Source: Dendrobium chrysotoxum
Lineage: Eukaryota; Streptophyta; Magnoliopsida; Asparagales; Orchidaceae
DNA: 64,000 nucleotides
Assembly: GCA_019925795.1 (NCBI GenBank)
Contig: CM034307.1
Span: 13,909,197-13,973,196, forward strand
Reading direction: 5' to 3'
Part shown: positions 13,229-24,369 of the stretch, one piece after another
How the letters are laid out: each line of letters starts with the position of its first letter
Numbering within the stretch: the first letter of the stretch is position 1
Program-made: the position numbers and the translations under genes
Notes under the pieces: model-generated
Seen by the model: the letters and a program-made list of their open reading frames with translations, nothing else
The model's database searches: none
Told to the model about the DNA's origin: nothing

Positions 13229-13250
13229 GACCTCATACAAAAATGAGGTC
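13229..13250. repeat. Terminal hairpin of X1 LTR
   Basis: GACCTCAT and ATGAGGTC form a perfect 8-bp stem around a 6-base loop, ending four bases before the LTR terminus. Equivalent inverted repeats stand at the termini of X2, X3 and X4. Confidence 0.65.
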
Positions 13251-13254
13251 AACA

Positions 13255-13576
13255 CCACTAAATAAAAATAAGAAATATACTTGATACTATTATAATAAAA
13301 CATTTTGGATAGATGTATATAAATTACATACTTTTTCTAATCAGACTCCAAATTATAGATGTAAATTAAAGCATGTGCATGCCTAGATCATTGTCAAGCT
13401 CGCAGAGGTGATAAGGAAGATTATTAATTTTTCTATAGTTTTATTTTCTCCACATAAACTAGAATATTCAAATATTCTATGTCTAGGCATGCCAACATTC
13501 CATTTCAATATTCCTAGTTATTCTTGGATTCCTCCATTGAGGCCATACATAACACTAGATTTTAACTATACACATA
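13255..13576. other. Unassigned DNA between X1 and C
   Basis: AT-rich with no recognisable gene or repeat. It probably represents the older DNA into which X1 and C inserted. The same segment appears to resume to the right of C at 20800-20830. Confidence 0.3.
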
Positions 13577-15075
13577 TGAAAGTTTATATAGGTTGTTAAA
13601 CCTAATAAGAACTGTCCTAAGGCTAACTAAGAGGGGGGGTGAATTGGTTAATTTTAAAAAAATTCTTGGAATTTTTTAAAACCATTTTTAGAAAATTTAA
13701 TTGATGATCCTAAAATTTATAGTTGTTTGAATATAATTATCACAAAAGAAATTCCAACCATAGTAATTTAAACTGTAGAAAAATAAAATGCAAGAAAAAG
13801 TAAAGGAACAGAAGAACACCAAATTTTATAGTGGTTCAGCCAACTAGACCTACGTCCACTCCGTAAGGACTCATTCTTCAGGTATTATACTAAATAATAG
13901 TGACTCTCATTTTGCCCCCACAATTAGGCAGAGAAGCCCTTACAAAATCTCTTCCACTAATCCGGTGCGATAGAGAACTGATGCCTTTTACGCTCTCCAA
14001 GTTATGGCAGCATACTGTCACATCTTTTTTCACCCTCCTAGTGAAGGCAAAGAACCATCGTCCTTTTTCTCCCTCCTGGTGAAGGCAGAGAACTTTCGTC
14101 CTTTTTCACCCTCCCAGTGAAGGAAGAGAACCTTAATGTTATTTTTCACCCTGCAGGTGAAGGTAGAGTATTCGATCTACTTTGGAAATCTTCTCTCTAG
14201 AGTCTTCAAAGAAGTAGGGCAGAAGTTTGAAGAAATAATAAGAGATCCTCACCTTTGGGTAACCTTGTGAATCTCTCACAATTTCTTTTTATAAGATCTC
14301 TCACTCTTCACTCACAAACACTCTCCCAAACACACTCTCCTTTCCACTCTGAAGAGAAATTCATAGCAAATGCTTTAGTAGATAGTTTTTAGGACTTATT
14401 TTATAAAAACCTCAAGAAAAAAATCATCTAAAAATTGAATTTCAAAGTCAAACAAAGTTAGATCATATAATACAATCATGGATTGTCTATACAAATAGTT
14501 CAAAAATCTTTGGATGAACTGGTACGAACTTTATTTCATACACTATCAGTCATCTGTATAATTTTAGATCGTCTGTATGAATAGTTCAAGTTCATCTGGA
14601 TGACCTGGTACGATAAATATTTTGTACACTGTCAATCATTTGTATAATTTTTGTTCATCTGGATGAATAGTTCAATTTCATCTGGACGATCTGGTATGAA
14701 TCGAATTTTGTGCACTGTCAGTCGTATGTATGAACTAACATTGTACAGTACAAATGGGTAAAAAATTCAATTTCAATTTTAATTTTTAACTCTCTACTCC
14801 GGTGTGTGTGTATAGTTCCCAATTATAATGACACTCTCTCAAACTCAAGAAAATAAAAATTTACAGACTTTATTACATAAAATCCTTCTCTACTATATCT
14901 TGAAGTCTTTAGTAGTCTGGAGTATGATTTCTCTGAAATGTTAGTATACACAAAAATAAACAGAAATATATCCAATATATAGCAAGAGAAATAATAATTA
15001 TCAGAATAATAATATTTTCTTATAATCAAAAAATCACATAACACACAACTCAATTTTGATTTCTAAGTTGCAACA
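13577..15075 (-). repeat. 3' LTR of element C
   Basis: It runs from TGAAAGTTTATATAGG on the left to CAACA on the right, that is TGTTG...TTTCA on its own strand. Near the left end is the tract GAGGGGGGGTGAATTGG, the complement of the conserved C-rich end of LTRs A, B and F. The U3 half (about 14450-14760) carries a drifted palindrome such as TTCATCTGGATGAA (14654-14667) and forms like TCTGTATGA and GGTACGA. Gag-type coding is absent. It matches 20109-20794. Confidence 0.8.
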
Positions 15076-15089
15076 ATCTCCCCCTTTTT
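15076..15089 (-). promoter_or_regulatory. Polypurine tract of C, with extra PPT-like copies
   Basis: The complement reads AAAAAGGGGGAGAT directly next to the LTR, a normal plus-strand primer. Two further tracts with the GGGGGAGTCA core lie upstream on the element strand, at 15312-15320 and 15345-15355. A and B have an equivalent second tract. Confidence 0.75.
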
Positions 15090-15092
15090 CAT

Positions 15093-16319
15093 GATGGTAA
15101 AACCATTATTATTTAAATTAAAATAAAAAGATCTTTTCTCCCTAGATCCCCCTCAATAAATGCTCAATTAAAATGATGGGAGTAAATACATAAAATGAAA
15201 CAAACAGAAAATGAAATAAGATGAAAACACAAGACTATCATATGTACAAGAACCAAGACTAATAAGAATAAAACACACACGATAATAAATAAATAAACAA
15301 ACACATGATGACTCCCCCTTAACAAACAAACAATCACACTGTGACTCCCCCTTTTGATAACAGCAAAATGGGAGAAATCCCAAAAGAAAATAAGTTTCAG
15401 TGGACAAATTGAATAGCTGAGGAGAAAGTCAATTTAAAACAGTTGGCAAAAACAACCTTAAAATCCTGATGCGAAAAAGAAATACTCAATATTTTCAATC
15501 AAAGAACAATTAGGATAAGAAAAGTCAACCATGTTCAATGTTCATTCTAGATATATCAAATAAAATAATTATTGCAAAAATGATTAAATATAGATCAATT
15601 AGTTTCAAATTCTATAGTTGAGATTATTGTTGAATGTATGAATTTTTGTAAAAATTAGAGAGATAGAGGAAAGAACTGAATGATACTTAATCTTTCGATT
15701 GGTGACCATTGCACATCATTTCAAATTTTGATACGTTTTATACATCTTTTCAGTTTCAGCTAATTTAGTGCCTCTTTTCACTTATGGCGAACATTGTGCA
15801 TCTTTTAAACTTCTGGCATGCTTTATGCATCTTTTTAAATTTGGGCTAATTTTGTGCCTCTTTTCATTTTTGTTCTTTCTGATATTAACTATTATTTAAA
15901 CAAAACCCAATAATTAACAAGAAAATCAACACATTGAATAAGAAATTCAAAAATGTGTCATTTCTCTTACAATAATTTTTACTAAAACATAAGTATCTAT
16001 AAGAATATGAAGATGATCTTCTAATCTACATCTAATCACAATTTGATTTCAAGTTGAGAATTAAAATTTCACTAGGAAATTAAGTTGAAGTGCAAAGTAT
16101 TTTAAACTATCTCTTAGATCAACATTACTAATTTGAACAAAAGAAACTTAAAGACAATACAAGAGAATTAACACTAGAACAAATATCATTTCATTCATTA
16201 TTTTTTTTTTAAGAAAACAAACTCAAGACAAAAATTAATATAATATCACAAACATCCATAATCCCATTACATAAAACCTAGAAAAGCAAAACATTTATTG
16301 ATTACACCAAAAATAAAAA
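15093..16319 (-). other. Non-coding region of C between ORF3 and PPT
   Basis: No ORF of note. About 15695-15880 holds the short-palindrome cluster (GTGCATCTTTT, GTGCCTCTTTTCA) shared with A and B. The position after ORF3 differs from B, where the cluster precedes ORF3, so it may have been rearranged or be present twice. Confidence 0.4.
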
Positions 16320-17460
16320 CTAAAAAGCTAGAGGATCCTAATCTGGAGGTGGCTGAGGAGGAGTAAATAAGGTAAAGTAGCTATTGATTGTAGCTACTTG
16401 AGTGTTGATCAAGTCAAACTGTCCTCAAACCCAACCCATATCTTCATGATATCTGGCATCCTACTAGTCTAAGCGAGTCTCAATATGATCAAATCATTGA
16501 TCAAAGTGAGACTCAAGATGATTAAATCACTAGACCATTTCTTGATAGAAATGCTGCTCAGGTCTAAGGACAGGTGCAGGTGCAGGTGCAGGAGCAGTTG
16601 CAGCTGCTTCTTCTTCTCCAATGTCATCTCCCTCTTCCCCTTGATCCCGATGAAAAATTGAATGAAATGAGGCATCAGAAAAATAGATTGTAAAATTCTT
16701 TGGGGTTTGAGGATGAACCAAATTATACTTCTTTTCCAGGATGTAGGAAACTAAGTGTCCTAAAGCCACATTATTCTTCCTCTTAGTGGTAGAAAGCCTA
16801 ATATCTATAATATTATTGATGTAGTCCAGTATCAATTGGGCTTCATCAATTGGAGTGTTCACCATTTTGGAATATGTAACAATAGAAAGTAAAGGAGTAA
16901 GGTTGATACAATCACTAGCTTTAGGAATAATTGATGTTCTTAACACATGCTAGATGATCCTGCCATTCTGATTTAAGGTGTGGACATGAGGTTGATGATA
17001 GACTGAAGGTGTACCTCTAAGGGTTTGATTTATAATGGATCAGTCAAAATCCTCTCTTGATACCATTGTCTGTGCCCTTACACCTTCAGTTCTAAGGTGT
17101 AGGTATGTGCCTAAATCCTCCTTAGATATTTCTACCCTCTGCTTAAGTACAAATAAAGACATTTTGGTATGGTTATCTCTTACCCTCAGATTTATTAGAA
17201 AAAGGTAAAAGATATCAGAGTGAAAGGCGTGGATTATGGTGAGAATGAAGGAAAACTGAATAGAATCGACTAGAGGCATTACAAAGAAATTGATGTGTTC
17301 TTGAATCAGAAGATAAGAAGGTGTGATCTTTGCCTCAATTAAGCAGTCATAGGCATCTTCATTCTCTGTTAAAAGAAAGTTTTCATCTACTTGACTCGAA
17401 CGAGAAGAAGAGACTCTTAAGTGTAGAGCCCATTTGCCACTAGTGCTTGTAATTTAGTGG
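16320..17460 (-). pseudogene. ORF3 of element C (plant transposon-protein-like)
   Basis: Open fragments at 17279-17040 and 16946-16530, with weaker flanking frames, align in order to ORF3 of B. Shared landmarks are FLINLRV, IPKASDCI-LTPLLS-TY, LGHLVSYILEKKYNL, an acidic/Ala-Pro linker, and a tail ending PPQPPPD-DP. The last two parts are joined through an in-frame TAG near 16335 where B has Gln. The domain pattern resembles the Pfam family called 'putative plant transposon protein'; this is from memory and unverified. The start codon is not clear. Interrupted by several stops. Confidence 0.65.
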
Positions 17461-18241
17461 ATTTGAAGACAAGAAGGTTTAAAAGCGAAAGTGATGGTGA
17501 CATATTCAAAGAATGACTCTTAATTTAATGAAATTAAGCTTGATCATATTATACGATATGGCATTTATACGTACAATCTTTACATTATACAGTACAAAAA
17601 AATTTTCGTATAGATGAAAGGAAATGGACAAAAATAGTTATGTTGATGAAATAACTTATCCTAAACACAATTTATGAAGAGTCATATCATACAACATTTT
17701 AACCAAATTGATCATACAGACGAACACCTATTCATCATGGATGAACAGGCAATAATGTTCGTACTTAACGGTTGAGATCGTTCATATGCAAATTGACATC
17801 TCGATCGTATAAACAAACTGAAGTTCATACAGGCAATCTTTAAAAATAACCATCCTCATCATTTTCATACAAACAAAAAATACATGAATCGTATAGATGA
17901 TGATGTCATCATATAGTATGATATGTTCAGAAAAACACATTTTTTATATCACCCACTTAAAAAAAAACCATGTAAACTCTATTAAATTCGTACAATATGA
18001 AAGCGATTCATATAGTACTAATGGAAAAGGCACTTAAGATATGATAAACAAGATACTTTTCCAAAACAAATCAACCAAGATCCATGTGACACAAAAATAA
18101 AAACAAAAGATAATACTAATGAGAAAACAAAAACAAAATGGAGAAAATAACCAATAATTATGAAATACTAACAAAGAACAAACCATAAACACCAACATAC
18201 ATGAAATACATTACACATGTAATTTACAAAATTTCAATTAT
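17461..18241 (-). promoter_or_regulatory. LTR-like motif array upstream of ORF3 in C
   Basis: This lies between the pol stop and ORF3. It repeats TTCATC-AT-GGATGAA (17730-17744), GATCATATTATACGAT, GATCGTATAAAC, TCGTATAGATGA and CATACAGACGAA. These are the same drifted motifs seen in the U3 of the C LTR, and not the GTCCTGGAC form used by A and B. No ORF is present. Reading it as an internal promoter for ORF3 is inference. Confidence 0.45.
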
Positions 18242-20108
18242 TTAAGCATGAATATCAATGACACCCAATCTGGTTCTTAAGGTGCTGAAAGTTTCAAAAG
18301 CTAATGATTTTATAAAAATGTATGCAAGTTGATTTTCAGTTGCTACATGATGTAGCTCAATTTCTCCTTTGGTGACATGATCCCTAATGATGTGATGTAT
18401 AATGTCTATATGCTTAGTCCTGGAGTGTTGGATAGGACTTTTTAAAATGCAAATGACACTTATATTATCATAGAAAATTGGAGTAGTGCCAATTAAAAAA
18501 CTTAAGTCAACTAATTATTTTAACCATAGAACTTGTGCCACACAACTCCCTAAGGCTATATATTATGCTTCAATAGTAGAAAGTGCTACTGAATTTTATT
18601 TTTTATTAGACCAAGAGACTAAGGAGTTCCCTATGAATTGATAAGTCCCAAAAGTACTCTTTTTATAAACCCTACAAAATTTGAATCAGAATAACTAATG
18701 ATTTTAAAAGAGGAGCTATGCCTAGGATACCTAATTCCTAAATTTTATGTTCCTAAAAAATATCTCATAATTCTTTTAACAGCAGTCAGGTGAGATTCTT
18801 TTGGATCAGCTTAAAATCTAGCACACAGACATACACTAAACATGATATTAGGTCTGCTTGCAGTTAAATAAAATAATGATCCAATCAGCCCTCTATATTT
18901 CTTTTGATCAATAGATTTGCCTTTGGAGTCCCTATCTAATTGTACTGAGGAACTCATTGGTGTACTTATTGGTTTAGCTTTATCCATTTCATATTTCTTA
19001 AGGATGTCTTTAATATATTTTGACTGACTTAGAAATGTGACATCGTCTTCCTGCTTTATATTGAAACCAAGAAAGTAACTCAAGTCTCCCATCAAGCTCT
19101 TTTCAAATTCACTATTCATTATTTTTAAAAAATCATCACAAAGATTTTTATTAGTGGATCAAAACAAGATAATATAAATATATATTTGAATAATGAGCAT
19201 ATCATCTCCTACTCTTTTTAAGAAAAGGGTGCTGTCCACACTTCCTTTAACAATGATCTTCCTAGTAGGAATATGCTTAGCCTTTCATATCATTCCCTAG
19301 GTGCCTATTTTAGTCCATACAATGCCTTTTTCAATTTAAACACATGTTTCAGGAATTGTGAATTTTCAAAACCAAGAGGTTCCTCAGTATAAACATATTC
19401 TTGTATCACCCATTAAGAAAGGCACTCTTAACATCCATTTGAAATAATTTATAACCTTTAAAATAGGTAAAGGCTAGTAAAATCCTTATCGCTTCAAGTA
19501 TGGAAATAGGGGCAAAAGTTTCCTTAAAATCAATTCCTTCTATTTGATTGTACCTCTTAGCCACCAATCTTGCCTTATTTCTAACCAATACACCTAAAAT
19601 ATTTAGTTCTAACAACACTTTGATCTTCAGGTCTCTTTACCAATTCCCAAACATCATTTCTAATAAATTGATTCAACTCTTCCTGCATAGCTAAAATCTA
19701 AAATTTATCAAAAAGTTCTTGATTTATATTAGTGGGTTCAATCATTACAATAAAAGTTGAGTGGTTCACTTCTTTGCTAAGGCCACGCCTAGTCCTAACA
19801 CCTTCGCTTGGTTCTGCTAAAAAAAGTTTTTTATGATGACTTTTAGAATTTTTTTCATTTTCTAAGCAAAACATTTTCTATTGCAACCCTTTCCTCAAGA
19901 TTTATAGTTTCAATTTCTTGGGTTACTTATTCAACATATTCTTCTTCTTTCAACTTAGACCCTACATAATTATCAGATTCATAAAAAATTCCTTTATCTG
20001 ATTTTGGATCAAATTTTCCTAAAAGAGTTTTACCATTGTTATGAATAAACACCTTACATCCAAAGATATGTAGATGTGAGAGGTTAGGTGTTATTCCTTT
20101 AAGAAGTT
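18242..20108 (-). pseudogene. pol of element C (integrase end, RT, RNase H)
   Basis: The frame ends at 18242-18244 with TLRTRLGVIDI, as in A. Going rightward are RNase H, then an RT segment with KYEMDKAKPISTPM (around 18960), then the RT N-terminal motif FQMDVKSAFLNG near 19410, and finally the integrase C-terminal segment HLHIFGCKVFI near 20060. Protease and the catalytic core of integrase are gone. Stops and frameshifts are frequent. It breaks at about 20108, where sequence jumps directly into the middle of the LTR. The linker between integrase and RT has CAA where A and B have TAA, but also its own TAA three codons earlier. Confidence 0.8.
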
Positions 20109-20794
20109 CATAGGACTTATTTTATAAAAACCTCAAGAAAAAAACTATCCAAAAACTAAATTTCAAAGTCAAATAAAGTCAAATCATACAGTACGAACAC
20201 AGATCGTTTGTACGAACAGTTTAAAAATCCTATAATGAACTGGTATGAACTTTATTTTGTACACTCTCAGTCATCTGCATGATTTTAGATCATCTGTATG
20301 AATAGTTTAAGTTCGTCTAGACGATCTGGTATGATACATATGTTGTACACTTTTAATCATCTGTATGATTTTAGTTTGCCTGGATAAATATTTCAATTCC
20401 ATCTGGATAATCTGGTGTGAACTAAATTTCGTGCACTATCAGTTGTTTGTATGAACTGACATCGTACAGTATGAATAGGGTAAAAATTTTAATTTTAATT
20501 TTAATTTTTAACTCTCTCCCCCTGTGTGTGTATAATTCTTAATTACAATCACACTCTCTCAGACTCAAGAAAATAAAATTTTATAGACTTTATTACATGA
20601 AATCCTATTCTACTCTATCTTCAATTCTTAAATAGTCTGGAGTATGATTTCCCTAAAATGTTAGTGCACATAAAAACAAATAGAAAAATATCTAATATAT
20701 ATCAGGAGAAATAATAATTATCAGAATAATAATATTTTGTTATCATCAAAAATCACATAACACACAACTCAATTTTTATTTCTAAGTTGCAACA
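20109..20794 (-). repeat. Truncated 5' LTR of element C
   Basis: Matches 14389-15075 of the left LTR, including ATAGGACTTATTTTATAAAA at the break and the CAACA terminus. The R/U5 half and the primer site are missing, removed by the deletion that fused it to pol. Confidence 0.8.
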
Positions 20795-20830
20795 AAATAT
20801 TCATTATTTATATTAAATGAAGAATGGGAG

Positions 20831-21965
20831 TGTTAATCTCATTTTTAAGTGAGGTTAATTTCCCTACATTAAACATTCATTCTTAACACATCATTCATCG
20901 AAAGACACTTTAAATCTTAAATCAAACTCATTTCTATGTTTTGGCATATTATCTTCATCGTTGATCCTATAAATCTATTATTTAATAATTACATTTAATT
21001 ATGATTTGATCATCTGATAAATCATCTAATATTCACTTAATGATTGTTAGTAATATGATCAGTTCAAAATCAATTCCCTTATTCATTGATCTGCATGGAC
21101 CAGCTGAAACTTCAAACCGAAATCAAACATCAAATCCATTAGTTGATAGTCATCACTAATTGTTACTTAATCATCTATTCAAATATTAATTATTAATAAT
21201 ATGAATATGTCAAATCCTAAACCCCTTAACATCATTGACCAAATCAAATTCCAATCCAATTCAATGACCAAACACATTGGGAATTCAAAATTCCAAAATC
21301 TAGTGTTAAAATCAAATAAAAAACCCTTAGGTCCATTACCTATTTTTTGGGGAAATTTTAATCATCTTGAAACCTAACCAACTTACCTTAGATTCATGTT
21401 TAGTCAGTTATATATTAATCAAGCATATTCCTAGGGTCAACCACATCAATTTATAGGCATTCCAAAACCCCTAACCCCTAAAACTTAAAGCATTTATATA
21501 GGTTATAAAACCTTCAAATATTTATAGCCTATGTCACTAAACATAGCATATTATGATTTTTAATCTTGGAAGCCTACCCAAACTCATTGATCATGATTAT
21601 CATCACTAGTACGATGCATTGAATCAATATTGAATCTTGGTTGATGATGGTTGACCACAAAATCCTAAAACCCTAAAACCACTAAAACTAATTTTTTTCT
21701 TAAATTTAAATATGGATCAATCAAACTAAACCATGAAACCTATTCCAATATGTTTAAAATAACATTTTAAATATATGAAACCAAAATTTAAGCTATGATC
21801 AACCTTGCTTAACCAAGTTAATCTAGCTTGACCATATGGGTTTATTGAACCCTAAAACCACCTTTCATACCGATAAGCCTCATTATTTCATGAAACCTAT
21901 TCAGATGTAGTGAACTAAATCTAATGCATTGGGTCAACCTTGATACCCAAATTAATCTAAGCGTT
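20831..21965 (+). mobile_element. X4: partial LTR of an X element, plus orientation
   Basis: Begins TGTTAATCTCATTTTTAAG, the same terminus as the other X LTRs but in the opposite orientation. It aligns to the reverse complement of the U3 end of the X2 LTR (up to 49064). It is cut off at about 21965, where X3 begins in the opposite direction. The junction is approximate. No coding sequence. Confidence 0.5.
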
Positions 21966-23519
21966 CGGTTTGATAGGGAAGATGGATTGGATCAAGGACT
22001 ACCTAATGCAATAGGTAATTGGACTTGATTTAGTCTGTGGTGAGAATGGGCTCAAGTCAAAGTGGTTTTGACCACTTTGAGCTATCTTAAGTCTTGACCC
22101 AAGTCAAGCTAGGGGCCTTTGATTGAGAAATGGCTCAAGCCAAGGTGAATCCAGGGACTTTGGGCTAGCCCAATTCCAAGCCTGAGTTAACCCAAGGGCT
22201 GGGCCAGCTAGGGCAGGTGCATTGGGCCTTGAGGAACCCAATGAGATCATTAGCTTGATCCAATTTGGCTTAAGGAGAGATTTGGCTCAAGGGGACTCTC
22301 TTTGGATAGTTCTGTCAAGCCTAAGTGGACCAAATCTCTCCTTAAGCAAATTGTGTCAAACCCAATTAGATCAAGCCAATGATCCCATTGAGGGGACTCA
22401 CTTTGGACCCTTTGATCCAATTTGGCTAACCCAAGTGGGCTGAAGGCTTGGGTCTTCCAAAGGGACACCACTAGGGGTCCAATGGGTCATACCATGGCTC
22501 CAGATTAGATTGGCAAGGCATTGGTCAAAGGATTTAAAGAAGATAGAAGTGTATATATTATTTTGTCAAACTTGGTTGACTTGACCTAGGGTAAAGGGAT
22601 AGGTCTATTGAGTTTGGATTGATGATTTGGATTCAATGAGAATGGTCCTAATTGATAGGAAAACTATTTGGATTGAAATGCAAGTTTTAATGATTAAAGG
22701 GCATTTTAGTCGACCATGGTTGACTTAGTCAATCGGGTCAGGCCAAGGGATAAGTTTGGGTCTAATGCATTCCTAATGATGCTTAGAATTCATTAGAGAA
22801 TATTTTAAAGCTTGATGTGATTAAGCTATGTTGAGCTTTGGGGAAAACTCCAAATTTGCCCTTAAAGGATATTTTGGTCATTTTGACCCTTGGTCAACTA
22901 TGAGTCAAGCTGAGTCCAACAAAATACAATTTTATGTTCAACATATCATAATAAAAGCTATGGATATGTTTAAAAGTCTTGGAGAAGGTCCCAAAGTCAA
23001 ATTTCATAAATTGGCAAGTCTAGTGGCATAGGTTATAAATATTTAAACGTTTTGTAGCCTTGGGATTTCGATTCCATTTTTGGGGTTAGAAGTGTCAGAT
23101 TGAAATCAAATTTGGAGTGTTAACCTTAGTTACATGCCTAATAAATATGAAATTGATAGATCATAAATTAGAGGTCATCTATTTAGGTTTTGAGCTGATT
23201 TAAAAATAACCCAGAAAGGGTTTCAAGACATAGGCCTTTAACCTTGAATTTTAGTCTGGGATTCTGGAATTGAACTGGGATTTGGTTTTAAGTAATTGAG
23301 CTTGAATCATCCATATCAATCACAGTTAAAGGGATGATTGAGATTGATTGAAGGTTGAATGGAAGGCTGAATTAAAGGTTGAGTTAGAATTTAATTGAGG
23401 ACTGGAATGAAGATTAATCAAGGCCTAGTTGATTGATAAGTGGGTGATTGTCAACTATCAGATCACCAAGCATGAGTCTATAAAGGTCCTGATGATCTCA
23501 TATAGTAATGAGGTCAACA
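21966..23519 (-). mobile_element. X3: partial LTR of an X element, minus orientation
   Basis: Ends at AGGTCAACA (23519), preceded by the terminal inverted repeat at 23494-23515. It has homology to X1 at about 11650-13254 and to X2 at about 47230-49064, including the TTGAC cluster and the segment GGATATTTTGGTCATTTTGACCC (split motif near 22865). The left part is truncated against X4. DNA to its right does not look like a PPT, so it is probably not the partner LTR of X2. Confidence 0.5.
22232..22393. repeat. Imperfect inverted repeat in X3
   Basis: The core arms are 22261-22285 and 22330-22353, complementary over about 24 bp with one extra base, around a 44-base loop. The outer parts extend to about 22238 and 22393 through ATCATTAGCTTGATC and its near complement, with one side carrying a 16-base insertion. 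Small ORFs on both strands here follow from the inverted repeat. Confidence 0.7.
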
Positions 23520-24369
23520 TGTATGTACTGTAGGTTGTGACTATTCTGGTTGAGATTATTATGTCTTGGTAAGCTGACTTTACATTTCCTCCACCCTTAG
23601 TAGCTTTTCTTCAACTTTCTTCTCTAGGTGCTTAGTGTGTTCATTATTCCCCTTAGCCTAACTGATACATCAAAATTAGAATCAACCGCTGTTGAATCCT
23701 TATCTCTACCTGGCTGAGGACTACTAGGATTAACATCTTTAGATGATGCTCTTATTTCTACCATATAAATACTACCGATAGTTGTGTCCTCCTCATCTAT
23801 CAGAAAGTCATCTAGGTTTGAGTTGAAGGCTTTTATGGCTTCCTTCTTCTTCAGGATATCCTGGAACTTTTTAACCACCTCATCAATTAGTCTTCCCTCC
23901 ATGGATTCAGGGTCGATGGGCAAGTATCCACTATAATCCATCATGTTTTCAAATTCTTTATTTCCCAACTTAGATAAAATCTTCTGTAAAACTTAAGGTC
24001 TTCTACAAATTTAAGGGATTCTTCTATCATCTGTTCAGTGACTTTGTCATCTCTAGTAACCACTACCCTTTCCCTTTTGACTATCCTAGGGTAGGTAGTC
24101 ACAAGGATGGAATCCATAATGGGTTGTGGGGCATCCTCCTTAGGAGGTGATGGAGGGGCTTGGAGAAGTGCCCCCTTACATCTGATGGGGTGGAGCCCTC
24201 ACATCTCTGAATGGGGAGCCTAGAGATATCTAAATGTGGTTGGTGGTTTCCTTTGCTGCTGACCTTTTTAAGAACATCTTCCTTTTGGGGCGACTTGGGC
24301 ATCTTGCCCTTCACTTATACTAGCTTTTTTCCTTTTCCTTCTACCTGAGGCTTGACTACAATTGAGGCT
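23520..24369 (-). pseudogene. X2 leader-ORF, distal segment
   Basis: Minus-strand frames at 24314-24099 and 23968-23624 (114 codons) are low-complexity, acidic and lysine-rich. I do not recognise the protein. The segment is continuous with 29446-30307 once element G and one copy of its AGGCT duplication are removed, and with 44131-44218 once B is removed. It is therefore assigned to the X2 element. The 23968-23624 frame contains EVVKKFQDILKKKEAIKAF. Function unknown. Confidence 0.4.
24365..24369. repeat. Target-site duplication of G, left copy
   Basis: AGGCT, repeated exactly at 29446-29450 on the other side of the element. Confidence 0.8.

Larger units (their letters stand above)
5203..13254 (-). 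mobile_element. Very long 5' LTR of X1 (Ogre/Tat-like)
   Basis: The right end reads TGTTGACCTCAT on the minus strand, and the same terminus occurs at 49064 (X2), 23519 (X3) and, inverted, at 20831 (X4). Sequence similarity stops there in every copy. The left end abuts the primer site. The segments 5204-7070 and about 11400-13254 have clear homologues in the X2 LTR, at 44814-46616 and 47108-49064. The middle, 7071 to about 11300, is absent from X2, so X1 is either a longer subfamily or holds an unrecognised insertion. Lengths of 4-8 kb are extreme but known for Ogre-type LTRs. No gene is visible inside. Confidence 0.5.
13577..20794 (-). mobile_element. Copia element C (SIRE-like), deleted
   Basis: A minus-strand element with a full 3' LTR on the left, then PPT, ORF3 and pol, and a partial 5' LTR on the right. 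The flanking 5-mers are ACATA (13572-13576) and AAATA (20795-20799), a target duplication with one mismatch. The primer site, gag, protease and most of integrase are missing. Many stops in pol and ORF3 show it is old. Confidence 0.75.

Noticed and set aside
13229..13262. Helitron 3' end (hairpin followed by CTAA)
   Set aside because: The other three copies lack a CTRR end, and the shared boundary is AACA directly after the hairpin, which fits an LTR terminus.
22222..22471. Frames of 73 codons on both strands
   Set aside because: They result from the inverted repeat at this site.
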